From Neobacillus drentensis NBRC 102427 (lineage in GTDB: Bacteria; Bacillota; Bacilli; Bacillales; Cytobacillaceae), in NCBI RefSeq assembly GCF_001591445.1, contig NZ_BCUX01000036.1, positions 1 through 48,968 of the forward strand: 48,968 nt of DNA, written 5' to 3'. This document shows positions 7,663-18,100 of this stretch, piece by piece. A program made the translations under genes and the position numbers. Positions within the stretch are counted from its first letter, which is position 1. Every line of letters starts with the position of its first letter. A model generated the notes under the pieces. The model searched no databases. It was not told the origin of the DNA and saw only the letters and a program-made list of their open reading frames with translations.

Positions 7663-10062
7663 TTGTCTTTGCTTCATCTAGCTATCATTTCACCATTCTT
7701 ACTAGCCATCTTGGTACCAATTTTGTATAAGCTTCTCAGGAAAGTACATGCAGGTTGGTTTGTTCTTCCATTGCCAATGCTTTTATTTATTTATTTTTTA
7801 TCTTATATTCCTCGTACCTCTATTCAACAGACTGTGATCAAATCCTTCGCTTGGATTCCTACCCTAGGTATTGACTTCACTTTTAAAGTCGATGGATTAG
7901 GGCTGTTATTTGCTCTTTTAATTACAGGTATTGGTTCTTTAGTTGTTTTCTATTCCATCTATTATTTATCGAAGGATAAAGAACAATTAAACACCTTTTA
8001 TGTATACTTGTTACTTTTTATGGGGGCCATGCTTGGTGTTGTTCTTTCTGATAATTTGATTGTCCTGTATACATTTTGGGAACTAACTAGTTTTTCCTCT
8101 TTCCTACTAATTGGATATTGGTATGACAGAGAAAAGTCCCGATACGGGGCTCAAAAATCGATGCTTATTACGGTTTTCGGCGGGCTTTCGATGCTTGGAG
8201 GGATCATTCTCCTCTATTTAATGACTGGTACTTTCAGTATATCTGAGATCATTCAACAATCGAATGAAATTTTGACAAATCCATTCTTTATCCCAGCTAT
8301 GCTGTGCATCTTACTCGGGGCATTTACAAAATCGGCTCAATTTCCATTTCATATTTGGTTACCTGATGCAATGGAAGCTCCAACTCCAGTCAGTGCTTAC
8401 CTTCACTCAGCGACAATGGTTAAAGCCGGGATCTACTTAGTTGCTAGAATGAGTCCAATATTTGCTGAAAATGGCCTATGGGTATGGCTAGTAGCCGGTT
8501 TCGGGATTGTGACGTTATTTTGGGGAGCATTCTCAGCTGTTAAACAAACAGACTTGAAAGGTATCCTTGCCTATTCTACGGTTAGTCAGCTCGGAATGAT
8601 TATGTCTCTACTTGGTATCGGTGGAGCGGCATTCCATTTTGATTCTAGTAATAATAGTTATTTTACTGTTGCTACAGTAGCTGCAGTATTCCATCTAATC
8701 AATCACGCAACTTTTAAAGGCAGCCTTTTCATGGTAGCTGGGATTGTCGATCACGAAACTGGAACTCGAGATATTCGCAAGCTTGGTGGGTTAATGTACT
8801 TTATGCCTATTACCTTTACCATTGCCATTATTGGAACCTTTTCAATGGCTGGTCTTCCACCATTTAACGGTTTTTTAAGTAAAGAAATGTTTTTCACCGC
8901 CATGGTGCGTGTACTTGAAATCGGTATTTTCAATCTGGAAACATGGGGAGTTCTGTTCCCTATCATTGCTTGGGTAGCAAGTATATTCACTTTTGTCTAT
9001 AGCATGCTCCTCGTCTTTAAAACATTCACAGGAAAGTTTCAGTCAGAGAAATTAGCGAAAAAACCACATGAGGCCCCAATAGGAATGTTAATTCCACCTA
9101 CTATTTTGGCTTCTCTCGTCATTATTATCGGTTTTTTTCCCAACCTCCTATCAAATACGATTATTGCACCAGCTGTGGCGGCTATCATGCCTAATTTTAA
9201 AGTTGATGTACATATATCATTCTGGCATGGTTTTACAACTGAATTATTTATGACACTGGGAGTCATTGTGATAGGAATTTTGCTTTATAAAGCTTTGCCA
9301 AAATGGAGAAGGGTGTACAGGCTTTTTCCAGAGAAGTTCTCGTTAAACCGTCTGTATAATAGTATTTTAGATGTTTCGCAAAGAGCTTCTCGTACGATGA
9401 CCAACAGATACTTGACAGGCTTTTCAAGGACCTATCTCCTCTATTTATTTGCATTTTTTATCATCATTTTAGCAACTACTTTATTTGTAAAAGATGCCTT
9501 TACCGTTAAAACAAATAATTTATCAAGCATTCATCTGTCTGAGGCTATCCTTGCTCTGGTTATATCGATTGGTGCGATTAGTATTATTTTTGCCAAATCA
9601 AGATTAACCTCGATCATCTTATTAGGTGCTGTAGGATACACGGTTTCAATATTCTTTGTTTTATTCAGGGCGCCCGATTTAGCCTTAACACAGCTGGTTA
9701 TTGAAACAATCTCTGTTGCCTTATTCCTACTTTGCTTCTATCACTTGCCAAAGTTTAAAAAGAGAGAAGAGCGAATGAGATTTAGAATCGCAAATGCGGT
9801 TATTTCCGTTGGAGTTGGAGCGATTGTAACAATGATTGCAATGTCAGCACATAGTAATAAGCTATTTGATTCTATCGCCCAATACTATGTTGATAACACC
9901 TATGAAAAAGCAGCTGGAAAAAACATGGTGAATGTCATCCTTGTTGATTTCCGTGGTTTTGATACGATGTTTGAAATCACTGTTCTTGCCATCGCAGCAC
10001 TTGGAATCTTCGGAATGATCAAGTTACGTCTGGAAGGAGGAAAGAAAAATGAAAACCAATGA
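7663..10062 (+). CDS. mrpA: Na+/H+ antiporter subunit A (MrpA)
   Basis: Largest subunit of the Mrp cation/proton antiporter, 799 residues, normal for MrpA. The N-terminal two thirds resemble complex I subunit NuoL: the conserved glutamate in LYTFWELTSFSSFLLIG and the channel segment SAQFPFHIWLPDAMEAPTPV are present. The C-terminal third carries the extra MrpA helices (APDLALTQLVIE). The start is TTG with a GGGGGG ribosome site. It opens a seven-gene operon in the order A-B-C-D-E-F-G as in B. subtilis. Its last 14 bases overlap mrpB. The complex exports Na+ for protons at the membrane and supports growth in alkali and salt. A TTGATC-17-TTATTT promoter may lie near 7538 (weak). Confidence 0.97.
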   Translation: MSLLHLAIISPFLLAILVPILYKLLRKVHAGWFVLPLPMLLFIYFLSYIPRTSIQQTVIKSFAWIPTLGIDFTFKVDGLGLLFALLITGIGSLVVFYSIYYLSKDKEQLNTFYVYLLLFMGAMLGVVLSDNLIVLYTFWELTSFSSFLLIGYWYDREKSRYGAQKSMLITVFGGLSMLGGIILLYLMTGTFSISEIIQQSNEILTNPFFIPAMLCILLGAFTKSAQFPFHIWLPDAMEAPTPVSAYLHSATMVKAGIYLVARMSPIFAENGLWVWLVAGFGIVTLFWGAFSAVKQTDLKGILAYSTVSQLGMIMSLLGIGGAAFHFDSSNNSYFTVATVAAVFHLINHATFKGSLFMVAGIVDHETGTRDIRKLGGLMYFMPITFTIAIIGTFSMAGLPPFNGFLSKEMFFTAMVRVLEIGIFNLETWGVLFPIIAWVASIFTFVYSMLLVFKTFTGKFQSEKLAKKPHEAPIGMLIPPTILASLVIIIGFFPNLLSNTIIAPAVAAIMPNFKVDVHISFWHGFTTELFMTLGVIVIGILLYKALPKWRRVYRLFPEKFSLNRLYNSILDVSQRASRTMTNRYLTGFSRTYLLYLFAFFIIILATTLFVKDAFTVKTNNLSSIHLSEAILALVISIGAISIIFAKSRLTSIILLGAVGYTVSIFFVLFRAPDLALTQLVIETISVALFLLCFYHLPKFKKREERMRFRIANAVISVGVGAIVTMIAMSAHSNKLFDSIAQYYVDNTYEKAAGKNMVNVILVDFRGFDTMFEITVLAIAALGIFGMIKLRLEGGKKNENQ

Positions 10063-10471
10063 CCTTATTTTACAAACAACAACGAAGGTTGTGGTGTTTA
10101 TCATTCTTCTTTTCGCAGTTTATATCTTCTTTGCGGGTCATTATACACCAGGCGGAGGATTCGTAGGCGGATTATTGACATCTGGAGCGATTGTTTTACT
10201 GTTATTAGCCTTTGACCTAAAAACATTGCAAAACTTTTTACCATTCAATTATATCTATATGATTGCTATCGGCCTGCTTTTTTCCATCGGAACAGGAGCA
10301 GGATCGCTACTTTTTAATGTTCCGTTTCTTACACATGTTTTTACTCATATCGATTTACCGATTCTTGGTGACTTATCACTTCACACAGCTACATTATTTG
10401 ATCTTGGCGTTTTCTTAGTCGTTGTGGGTGTAACGATGACCATTATTCAAACAATTGGAGGAGATGAATAA
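10049..10471 (+). CDS. mrpB: Na+/H+ antiporter subunit B (MrpB)
   Basis: Membrane subunit of 140 residues with four hydrophobic helices and the family motif [13 protein letters not shown] near residue 33. It starts inside the end of mrpA with GGAAGGAGG upstream and its stop shares one base with the mrpC start, so translation is coupled. In the assembled complex MrpB packs beside the C-terminal part of MrpA; it is required for antiport in Bacillus. Confidence 0.95.
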   Translation: MKTNDLILQTTTKVVVFIILLFAVYIFFAGHYTPGGGFVGGLLTSGAIVLLLLAFDLKTLQNFLPFNYIYMIAIGLLFSIGTGAGSLLFNVPFLTHVFTHIDLPILGDLSLHTATLFDLGVFLVVVGVTMTIIQTIGGDE

Positions 10472-10812
10472 TGGAAATATTAATGGCCTTGGTCATAGGA
10501 ATTTTATTTATGTGTGCAACTTATTTAATGCTTTCAAAGAGCTTACTCCGCATTATTGTTGGAACGGGATTATTAAGTCATGGTGCACATTTACTCATTC
10601 TAACAATGGGCAGTTTAAAAAGGGGAGCTGTTCCGCTCCTCGGAGAAAATGCAAGCTCTTATACGGATCCAATTCCTCAAGCATTAATATTAACGGCTAT
10701 TGTTATTAGTTTTGGTGTTACAGCCTTTTTCCTTGTTTTAGCCTATCGTGCTTATCAGGAACTTGGTACAGATAATATGGATAAAATGAGAGGAAATAAA
10801 GGAAATGATTAA
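10471..10812 (+). CDS. mrpC: Na+/H+ antiporter subunit C (MrpC, NuoK-like)
   Basis: Protein of 113 residues with three helices, homologous to complex I NuoK. It shows [13 protein letters not shown] and the conserved [14 protein letters not shown] that places it in the proton path. It overlaps mrpB by 1 base and mrpD by 8 bases, typical of this operon. Confidence 0.95.
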   Translation: MEILMALVIGILFMCATYLMLSKSLLRIIVGTGLLSHGAHLLILTMGSLKRGAVPLLGENASSYTDPIPQALILTAIVISFGVTAFFLVLAYRAYQELGTDNMDKMRGNKGND

Positions 10813-12289
10813 TTTTTTACTATTACCGATACTAATCCCGTTAATGACCGGAGTCCTTCTCATCTTCTTTCCAAAACAGATTAAATGGCAAAGATGGATG
10901 GCAGGGATCCTATCATTTATAACGATTATTGTTTCTACCATGCTGGTACAAAAGGTTAAAACGAATGGTATTCAAACACTTAACGTTTCCAGCTGGGATG
11001 CTCCTTTTGGAATCACACTTGTATCTGATATGCTATCTGCCTTGCTTGTATTAACAACAAGCATTGTTGCATTTGCCTGTCTCCTTTTTTCATTCCGAAG
11101 CATTGGAGAAGAACGAGAAAAATTTTACTATTATCCTTGCTTTAGCTTCTTAATAGTTGGAGTAAATGGTGCGTTTACAACAGGGGATATTTTCAACCTC
11201 TTTGTCTTTTTTGAAGTCATGTTGATGGCTTCCTACGCACTAATGGTGCTTGGAGGAACAAAAATACAACTGCGGGAAACGATCAAATATCTTCTTGTGA
11301 ATGTCATTTCATCCGCTTTATTTGTGATAACAGTCGCTTACCTTTACTCAGTGGTTGGAACGCTTAATATGGCGCATATATCTGAGCGAATTAGTGAAGT
11401 GGGACAGCCAGGAATTATTACAGTCATCGCGATTCTATTTCTCATTGTCTTTGGAGTAAAAGGTGCGATTTTCCCTTTATTCTTCTGGCTGCCAGGTTCT
11501 TATTATGCACCGCCTGTTCCTGTAATGGCTCTTTTCGGTGCATTACTGACAAAGGTAGGGGTCTACTCCATCATGAGAACGTACACTTTATTCTTTTATC
11601 ATGATACTGGCTATACCCACCAGATTCTCGCCATTTTAGCTATTTTGAGCATTATATTCGGTGTAATTGGTGCAATCGCCTATTCGGATATCAAAAAAAT
11701 TGTTATCTACAACATCATTATTGCGGTGGGAGCGATTCTTTTCGGTGTTTCTACGATGACACCCGATGCTCTTACAGGATCGGTGTTTTATTTAATTCAT
11801 GATATGCTTATTAAAGCAGCGTTATTTCTATTGGTAGGTGTGATGATAGCCATAACTGGAACAAGTAACTTAAAGGATATTAGCGGCCTGATAAAACGCT
11901 ATCCAGGATTGGCCTGGACCTTTTTCGTAAGCGCACTGGCGCTTGCGGGGATTCCCCCTCTAAGTGGATTTGTCGGTAAGCTTTTAATTATTAAGGGTGG
12001 ATTTGAAGCAGAGCAATATGGGGGAGCCGCCATTGTATTAATGTCTAGTCTTTTGATCCTATTTTCAATCATGAAAATCTTTATCAATGGATTTTGGGGA
12101 GCACCTCGTGCTTATGAAGGAGAAGAGAAGGTTCCAGTAAGAACGTTAATGATTGCACCAGTGGCTCTTGTGATCATTTCTGTCTTATATGGAGTAGGGT
12201 CTGAACTGGTTTTTCCTTATATCTCACAGGCTACTGAAACATTGGTAAATCCAGAAATATACATTGAAGCAGTCTTAAAGGAGAGATGA
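10805..12289 (+). CDS. mrpD: Na+/H+ antiporter subunit D (MrpD, NuoM/N-like)
   Basis: Antiporter-like subunit of 494 residues with about 14 helices. The conserved glutamate in [19 protein letters not shown] and the lysine-bearing segment [19 protein letters not shown] match the proton channel of complex I NuoM/NuoN. MrpD with MrpA forms the putative ion-transporting core. It starts 8 bases before the mrpC stop and ends at the mrpE start. Confidence 0.96.
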   Translation: MINFLLLPILIPLMTGVLLIFFPKQIKWQRWMAGILSFITIIVSTMLVQKVKTNGIQTLNVSSWDAPFGITLVSDMLSALLVLTTSIVAFACLLFSFRSIGEEREKFYYYPCFSFLIVGVNGAFTTGDIFNLFVFFEVMLMASYALMVLGGTKIQLRETIKYLLVNVISSALFVITVAYLYSVVGTLNMAHISERISEVGQPGIITVIAILFLIVFGVKGAIFPLFFWLPGSYYAPPVPVMALFGALLTKVGVYSIMRTYTLFFYHDTGYTHQILAILAILSIIFGVIGAIAYSDIKKIVIYNIIIAVGAILFGVSTMTPDALTGSVFYLIHDMLIKAALFLLVGVMIAITGTSNLKDISGLIKRYPGLAWTFFVSALALAGIPPLSGFVGKLLIIKGGFEAEQYGGAAIVLMSSLLILFSIMKIFINGFWGAPRAYEGEEKVPVRTLMIAPVALVIISVLYGVGSELVFPYISQATETLVNPEIYIEAVLKER

Positions 12290-12291
12290 GA

Positions 12292-12768
12292 ATGGCATTT
12301 CAACTATTATTAAACGTGTTCCTAGGTTTTATGTGGATGTTACTAACGGTAACATTTGAACCTGTTGCCTTTCTGAAAGGATACCTTTTCGGCCTTCTCA
12401 TTATCTTTGCTTTCCGGAGATTTTTCCATTCACGGTTTTATCTTTTAAATGTGATGGCCGTGTTTAATCTTATTTATATTTTTATAAGAGAACTGATTCG
12501 ATCAAATATCGCCGTTGTAAAAACTGTATTAAAACCAAAGCTTGATCTGAACCCAGGTATATTTGCCTATCCTACTACTCTGGAAAAGGATTGGGAAATA
12601 ACAACTCTTGCCAATCTAATTACCTTAACACCTGGAACATTAGTCATTGACTTATCACCAGATAACAAAATCCTGTATGTTCATGCAATGGATATTAATA
12701 CGAAAAAGGAATCGATTGATTCAATAAAAAATACGTTTGAAAAAGCAATCATGGAGGTGGGACGATAA
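12292..12768 (+). CDS. mrpE: Na+/H+ antiporter subunit E (MrpE)
   Basis: Subunit of 158 residues starting MAFQLLLN, the same start and length as B. subtilis MrpE. The ATG at 12292 is preferred to the one at 12286 because AAAGGAG is 8 bases away rather than 2. Two N-terminal helices are followed by a cytoplasmic domain with KDWEITTLANLITLTPGTL, the most conserved MrpE segment. It stabilises the complex and is unique to Mrp systems. Confidence 0.95.
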   Translation: MAFQLLLNVFLGFMWMLLTVTFEPVAFLKGYLFGLLIIFAFRRFFHSRFYLLNVMAVFNLIYIFIRELIRSNIAVVKTVLKPKLDLNPGIFAYPTTLEKDWEITTLANLITLTPGTLVIDLSPDNKILYVHAMDINTKKESIDSIKNTFEKAIMEVGR

Positions 12769-13052
12769 TGTTTCATTCAGCGATCTTGATTGCGATTTTA
12801 TGTATCGCACTCGCCATGCTAGGGTTTATTTACAGAGCAATTAAAGGTCCAACCATTCCTGATCGAGTGATTGCACTTGATGCACTTGGGATTAATTTAG
12901 TGGCCCTGACTGCACTCATATCCATTGTACTTGATACAAATGCTTTTCTTGAGGTTATTTTACTAATTGGCATTCTCGCCTTCATTGGAACGGTCGCCTT
13001 TTCTAAATTCCTAGAGAAGGGAGAAGTGATTGAAAATGATCGAGATCGTTAA
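12768..13052 (+). CDS. mrpF: Na+/H+ antiporter subunit F (MrpF)
   Basis: Protein of 94 residues with three helices, identical in length to B. subtilis MrpF. The family segment GPTIPDRVIALDALGIN is present near residue 28; the Asp here lies in the proposed sodium path. Its ATG overlaps the mrpE stop by one base. Confidence 0.95.
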   Translation: MFHSAILIAILCIALAMLGFIYRAIKGPTIPDRVIALDALGINLVALTALISIVLDTNAFLEVILLIGILAFIGTVAFSKFLEKGEVIENDRDR

Positions 13053-13395
13053 ACTGATTGTTATTTTGTTCATTATGATTGGAGCATTTCTAAACCTTGT
13101 TGCTGCTTTGGGAGTCATCAGGCTTCCAGATGTTTATACGAGGAACCATGCAGCATCTAAAGCATCAGCGCTTGGGATCATGTCGATTTTGCTCGGAACG
13201 TTTCTATATTTTTATTTTATCAATCATCATTTTAATTCAAGAATATTACTAGGAATTGTTTTCTTTTTCTTGACTACGCCTGTTGCAGGCCATCTTATTG
13301 GCAGGGCCTCCTACAATTCAGGAGTCAAACTTTGGGACAAAAGCGTGCAAGATGACTTAAAAAACAGTAAGAACCATACTGGAATTCGTGAATAA
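13030..13395 (+). CDS. mrpG: Na+/H+ antiporter subunit G (MrpG)
   Basis: Last gene of the operon, 121 residues with three helices. Family segments LGVIRLPDVYTRNHAASKA and LTTPVAGHLIGRAS are clear. The TTG at 13030 has GGGAG 6 bases upstream; an ATG two codons later is possible. It overlaps mrpF by 23 bases. Only a weak hairpin terminator (13607) was seen, 200 bp downstream. Confidence 0.94.
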   Translation: MKMIEIVKLIVILFIMIGAFLNLVAALGVIRLPDVYTRNHAASKASALGIMSILLGTFLYFYFINHHFNSRILLGIVFFFLTTPVAGHLIGRASYNSGVKLWDKSVQDDLKNSKNHTGIRE

Positions 13396-13431
13396 CTACC
13401 TATATTGGTAATAAAACAAACTAAGACAACA

Positions 13432-13530
13432 CATTGAATCATGAGATTCGCTCATTAAAGTCCAGAATTCGCCCATTAAAACCCAATATTCGCCCATAAA
13501 ACACTTAAATTCGCTCATTGATGTCCGAAT
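13432..13530. repeat. Array of 21-bp ATTCGCTCATT units (copy B)
   Basis: Units begin at 13446, 13467, 13488 and 13509, an exact 21-bp period, preceded by part of another unit. Compared with copy A, several units have identical variable parts (for example AAAGTCCAGA and AAAACACTTAA) and one extra unit is inserted. Copies A and B share an origin and lie in the same direction on either side of the mrp operon. Confidence 0.85.
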
Positions 13531-13606
13531 GACTTTTTGATTTGGACACGATGACCATTGAAATCATTAGACCTGTCTGAATGGTGCGTTAGCTTCCCTC
13601 TGTCAT

Positions 13607-13632
13607 GCCCTTGTTGTCGATGGGCTTTTTTT
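13607..13632 (+). terminator. Weak terminator after mrp operon
   Basis: GCCC (13607-13610) and GGGC (13622-13625) form a short stem followed by T7. The stem is short, but the T tract and position are right for the 3' end of the mrp transcript. Confidence 0.4.
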
Positions 13633-13721
13633 CTTTTTCCTTTTAGTGCTGCGAGTTACTCCTGTGTCAATAGTACTCAGATATCTCACGACTGATTCCC
13701 TTGCTGGGGAATCATACTCTT

Positions 13722-13916
13722 CTATCTCGGACATAAATCCCAACAAGTTGTAAAGTTTAGGTGTTCCCAAGTCCTTATTACATCTAATTCTCGTTCAGAA
13801 AGCAAACAAATCCAAGACTCCATGAATTCTTCCTTCTGTTCCCCTGTACTCGTTTTAGGGAATTGAAGATTTAATAAAATGACGCTTCTGTCCGAAATGT
13901 TAATTTCAAACTCCAT
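13722..13916 (-). CDS. Possible small hypothetical protein or remnant
   Basis: Open frame of 64 residues starting MEFEINISDRSVILLN. The amino-acid composition of the first 50 residues looks protein-like, but no ribosome site precedes the ATG and the end is cysteine-rich and unusual. No family was recognised. It may be a decayed gene. No other gene is supported between 13396 and 14091. Confidence 0.25.
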   Translation of the reverse strand: MEFEINISDRSVILLNLQFPKTSTGEQKEEFMESWICLLSERELDVIRTWEHLNFTTCWDLCPR

Positions 13917-13995
13917 CTTTTGTGTAAAAACTAGAAGATGAAAGAATAAGGGAGAAGTTGTCTGAAATTCGGGGTTAATCCGGGGAGGGTTCGCC

Positions 13996-14023
13996 TTGAT
14001 TCACTCAACTCATTAAATATAAT
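13996..14023 (+). promoter_or_regulatory. SigA-type promoter of the Excalibur gene
   Basis: TTGATT (13996-14001) and TATAAT (14018-14023) are separated by 16 bp. The 5' leader would be about 70 nt. Confidence 0.6.
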
Positions 14024-14100
14024 ACTGATATTCATATTGATAATTACCCAGTAATACCCTATTATGGAAATTAGATTTCAATTTTAGGAGTGTGACAAAT

Positions 14101-14370
14101 TTGAAAAAGTTAATTACTATTATACTATCTTTGGGATTGGTTATCGGTTTATCTTTCAGTTTTACTGATTCTGCAGAAGCAAAAGTTAAGATTAAAACTT
14201 ACAAAAACTGTACTGCTTTGAATAAGGACTTTAAAGGCGGAGTGGCTCGTACATCAAAGGTTAAAAACAAAGGTGGAAAAACAAAGTACAAGCCTTATGT
14301 TTCAAAAGCACTTTACGATGCTAATAAGAGCCGTGACCGTGATAAAGATCTTATTGCCTGTGAGCGATAA
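14101..14370 (+). CDS. Secreted Excalibur calcium-binding domain protein
   Basis: Small secreted protein of 89 residues. A signal peptide (KKLITIILSLGLVIGLSF, ending near AEA at about residue 27) precedes one Excalibur domain: YKNCTALNKDFKGGVA and the Ca2+-loop-like DRDKDLIACE. The usual loop is DxDxDGxxCE; here the glycine is replaced by leucine. The two domain cysteines remain. The TTG at 14101 is preferred over the GTG at 14092 because AGGAG is 10 bases upstream of the TTG and only 1 from the GTG. Excalibur domains occur in cell-surface proteins and nucleases of bacilli; alone, the role is unknown. Confidence 0.85.
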   Translation: MKKLITIILSLGLVIGLSFSFTDSAEAKVKIKTYKNCTALNKDFKGGVARTSKVKNKGGKTKYKPYVSKALYDANKSRDRDKDLIACER

Positions 14371-14380
14371 TAGGGAGTGA

Positions 14381-14411
14381 AGGAGGACAAATGATTAGTC
14401 CTCCTTTTCTC
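14381..14411 (+). terminator. Terminator of the Excalibur gene
   Basis: AGGAGGAC (14381-14388) pairs with GTCCTCCT (14398-14405), followed by TTTCTCTTCTT. Confidence 0.8.
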
Positions 14412-14443
14412 TTCTTAAGTCATCTATATGTAGTAATAAGATC

Positions 14444-15051
14444 GGGTGGTTTTCCTGTATTTAATGCTCCCCTAGTAATGGAACATCTACTACAAATTTA
14501 CTAATAAGACTATTTTAATCTCCAGCATTACCAGTTGATCATTGATGAAATGACAAACTTCGACCATTTTCTTCATGTTTCCCTTTCAATCAAACGTTTG
14601 ATTAGAATGGCTGCACTCCTTGATAAATATGAATCAGTCTTCCCTGAGGCATAAATAAATTGTTGAAAAATGATAGGAAAATAGAAGATAGAACCCATCC
14701 AAACCACTTTTTTCACGAATCGACAGCCGTTCGACCAAATGCCATAAAGGCTATACTATTCAACCGTTTGATTGAAACAGCTGTAGATTCTGCTATGTAT
14801 GAACTTTCCTTGTAGTTCAAGTATGAAAATTGTCGAGTTGCGCTACAAAATTCCGCAGGAAATAACCCATCCTTTTACAATATCAGATGGGTTTCTTTCG
14901 AAATTACATAATTCTATCATTCACTTACATTTTCGCCACTAACTAAACGTTTGATTAAAAGTTGCCTCAGCACGGTCCATTCCAAGATTTATCCTTCTAA
15001 ATACCCGAGAAGAATGTCGAGAGATGCCATGGTCCATCAGTTTTTTCAAAG
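14444..15051 (+). repeat. 600-bp non-coding repeat R1, copy 1
   Basis: Similar over its whole length to 31857-32467. It carries three palindromic CAAACGTTTG-type boxes at 14591, 14761 and 14944 (spacing 170 and 183 bp), each extended to AATCAAACGTTTGATT or a close variant. No long frame is open. On the minus strand a short frame starting MKKMVEVCHFIND is shared with copy 2. With the REP element at 15119 this accounts for the 14371-15180 gap. Confidence 0.8.
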
Positions 15052-15118
15052 AAAATCATGTTGATAGCAATAATCATTCTTTGTCCATCTATCCTTCTCG
15101 ATTGATAAACCAAATGCT

Positions 15119-15180
15119 ACAGGGACGTTTCTCATGACTTATTGTGATGATTGTGTGCCACCAGAACCGTCCCCATGGTC
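15119..15180. repeat. GGGACG...AGAACCGTCCCC REP-like element
   Basis: Ends with AGAACCGTCCCCATGGTC, identical to the end of 34482-34540. The left part begins GGGACG, giving an inverted repeat. Its right edge abuts the stop codon of the large surface-protein gene (15181). Confidence 0.7.
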
Positions 15181-18100
15181 TTATTTTACTTTTACAGATA
15201 AATCTTTACTTTTGTTTCCTGCACGATCTACCACATAAATTCTTATCTTTGTTCCTTTTTTAAGTTTACTAATTTTTTTGCTAAAATTGCCTTTTGAATT
15301 AGCAGTTAGCGTCATTTTTTGTTTTCCAATCATTAGATAAACTTTACCATAAGCTTCAGTTCTCCCTTTTAATAAAGTCGTTTTTGTACTGACTCCATTA
15401 AGTGTTGGGAGTTTAGGTGGTGTTTTATCTAATACTTTTATTTTTTTAATCGTTTTGTGGCTAAACTTATCGACTGCTGTAATCACAACCACTGTATTAG
15501 CCTTTTGCAATGGAATATTTACAATTTTAAACTTCCCTGCTTTATCAATCGTTGCGAAAAACGTTTTCTTTCCTACTTGAGCACTTAATTTAACCCCTAT
15601 ATCCGTTTGGCCATTGATTATACGATCATTATCATCCAGTGGGGTTACGATTAGCTTTGGATAAATAATTTTTTTAACCGTTACTTTTATCTCTTTTGTA
15701 GAGGTTAGACCCTTTTTATCACTAATTGCGTAAATAATTTTGTAAACTCCTGGTTTGCTAGTATTTACAGTGTTTTGCGTAATTTTTATTTTACTAGTTA
15801 GACTTCCATCTTCTTGGTCATAAGCTGTAACGTTTTTCATCCAATTTGGTTTGTCCCCAACAAATATGGTTAGATCTTTGGCCGTTATGGTTGGTTTGTG
15901 ATTTGGTACTTCCTTTACAGTCACTTTTATCTCTTTTGTGCCTGTAAGGCCGTTCAAATCACTGACAGAGTAACTAATTTTGTAAATTCCTGGCTTGGCA
16001 GTATTGACAGTGTTTTGCGTGATTTTTATTTTACTAGTAAGGTTACCATCTTCTTGGTCATCAGCTGTTACACCTTTCAGCCAATTAGGTTGATCCCCTA
16101 CATTGATCATGACATCTGAAGCTGAAATGGTTGGTTTATGATTCGGTGCATCCGTTCCGACTGATAGCACATTAACATTTATTTCTTTTGTCACATCTGT
16201 TCCAATGATAGTTAATAGTAATCTTGTTTGCCCAGGTAAATTCCCTTTTACTGAAACAAATGATTCACCTTTTGAATCTAATTCAACCGTGCTTTCTACA
16301 GGTTCAACAAGTTCATTCATTTTTGATTCAACCTGAATTTTTAAACCGGATGCATTTGTCACATCAGAAACATGAATGGGTATCCTAGTTGTTTGACCAT
16401 AGGTAATATCTACATTTTCTTGTGCAATGATATCCTGTGGTAATGCAGTATATTTCGTTTTAACGACGATCATCTGATCTGGTGAAACTTGCGCATATGT
16501 TTTTACCGAATTTTTCACTTCTAACTGGAACTCAGCATTAAAAGCGAATGTTGTATTTGGTATATAGTGAATAATAAACTTTTTCGCAACCATCTTACCT
16601 GAATCAGATTTTCTTGAGTCTACTGCTTCTACTGTAGAGATGATATTTATCCCCTTTGAATCCTTTAAACCAATCGATGACTGATTCACTGAATCAACTT
16701 CCATATACTTTTCAAAAACAACTTCCGCTTTATCTTTAAAGATATTTAATACTTTTACTTCTGGCTTCTTTTTTGAGACCATTCCAATATTTACTGTTGT
16801 TTGAGGTGGAGGAACTGGTAACCACTCACTAACCGTTGTTTCATATCTTTCAAGTTCGTATTTCACTTGCCATAAACCTTCCGGAACATCCCAAGCATAT
16901 TCACCATGATCATTGGTAATGAGTGGATTCATCTGTTCAAATTCTTCCGCATTCCATTTTAACACTTGACCCGTTTTAGGGTCCTTATAAAACACGGTTA
17001 CTCTAACACCTTTTAAACGGTTTTCAGGTAATGCTTCATACACAAAACCACTTGGGTCAATTAACCATGCGAACATCGAGCCATTTTCTTCTAAGCTCTT
17101 CATACTATTTTTATAAAAGATTTCCATTAATTGATCCGCTGCAAACAAAGCAACTCCTACTAAAATTCCTGGAGGACTAGCTAATCCTGCAACTTCCAGA
17201 ACGGTTGCAACAATTCGAAAACTATTATACGCCACGTTTATTGTAGATAATGCATCTAATTGAGTTAGCTGTTCCTTTTTTTCTGCTGCTGATAAATTAG
17301 AGTTTAAAATTTTATTTCTAAGTAAAACATTATCAATAACCGTTCCACCAATATTAAAATAATTCTCACCAATTCCAAAATAAGTGGCAATTGGTTTGGC
17401 TAAAGGAAAATTATCAGCCATTTTCATGTACATTTCTTTACGTAAATTCTTCTTAAAATCATAAACATCTTCGATTATTTTATCATTCGAAACTTTAAAA
17501 GAAGCAAAGGTATCCTCATTAATTTTCGTATAACCTTCATTAATTAACGTGGTCCTAGTTACGTTATTTGGTATGACTGTCTGAGTATTAACCGTTTCAA
17601 TTTTTGTTTTTTCTGAATCGGCTAGCTCAATAACTGTCCTTGATACCGTATCTGTTTTTTCAATTACTTCAACTTTCGCGTTTTTGAACGGATCAGGCAA
17701 TGCATTTACATATTCTTCTTTTGAAAAATCAATCGTTCCATTTAAATCCACTTTCTCTTTCTTGGTGGTATATTCGATATTTAACGCACCAGGAACATAC
17801 CCTAAATTAGATGGATCAAAGTAGCCAGCTGCGATCCAAGAGCCTGTTGTTTTATCATAAATGGCTTCCAACAATTTCTTTTCTTGATTACGACTACTTG
17901 AAAGATACATTTTATCAATCGCTTCACCATTTAACATAACGATCTTAAACGTAAATGGTTTGGAAGGATTCAACGTAACAACTGGTTTTTCACCCTTTAA
18001 GAAAGCGTTCGAAATATCTTTTGATGCTCCATTATGAATTAATGTTGCGGATTTAAGTGCTGGTGCTTTGTATAAATAGATGACTTCAATTTGATTGGAT

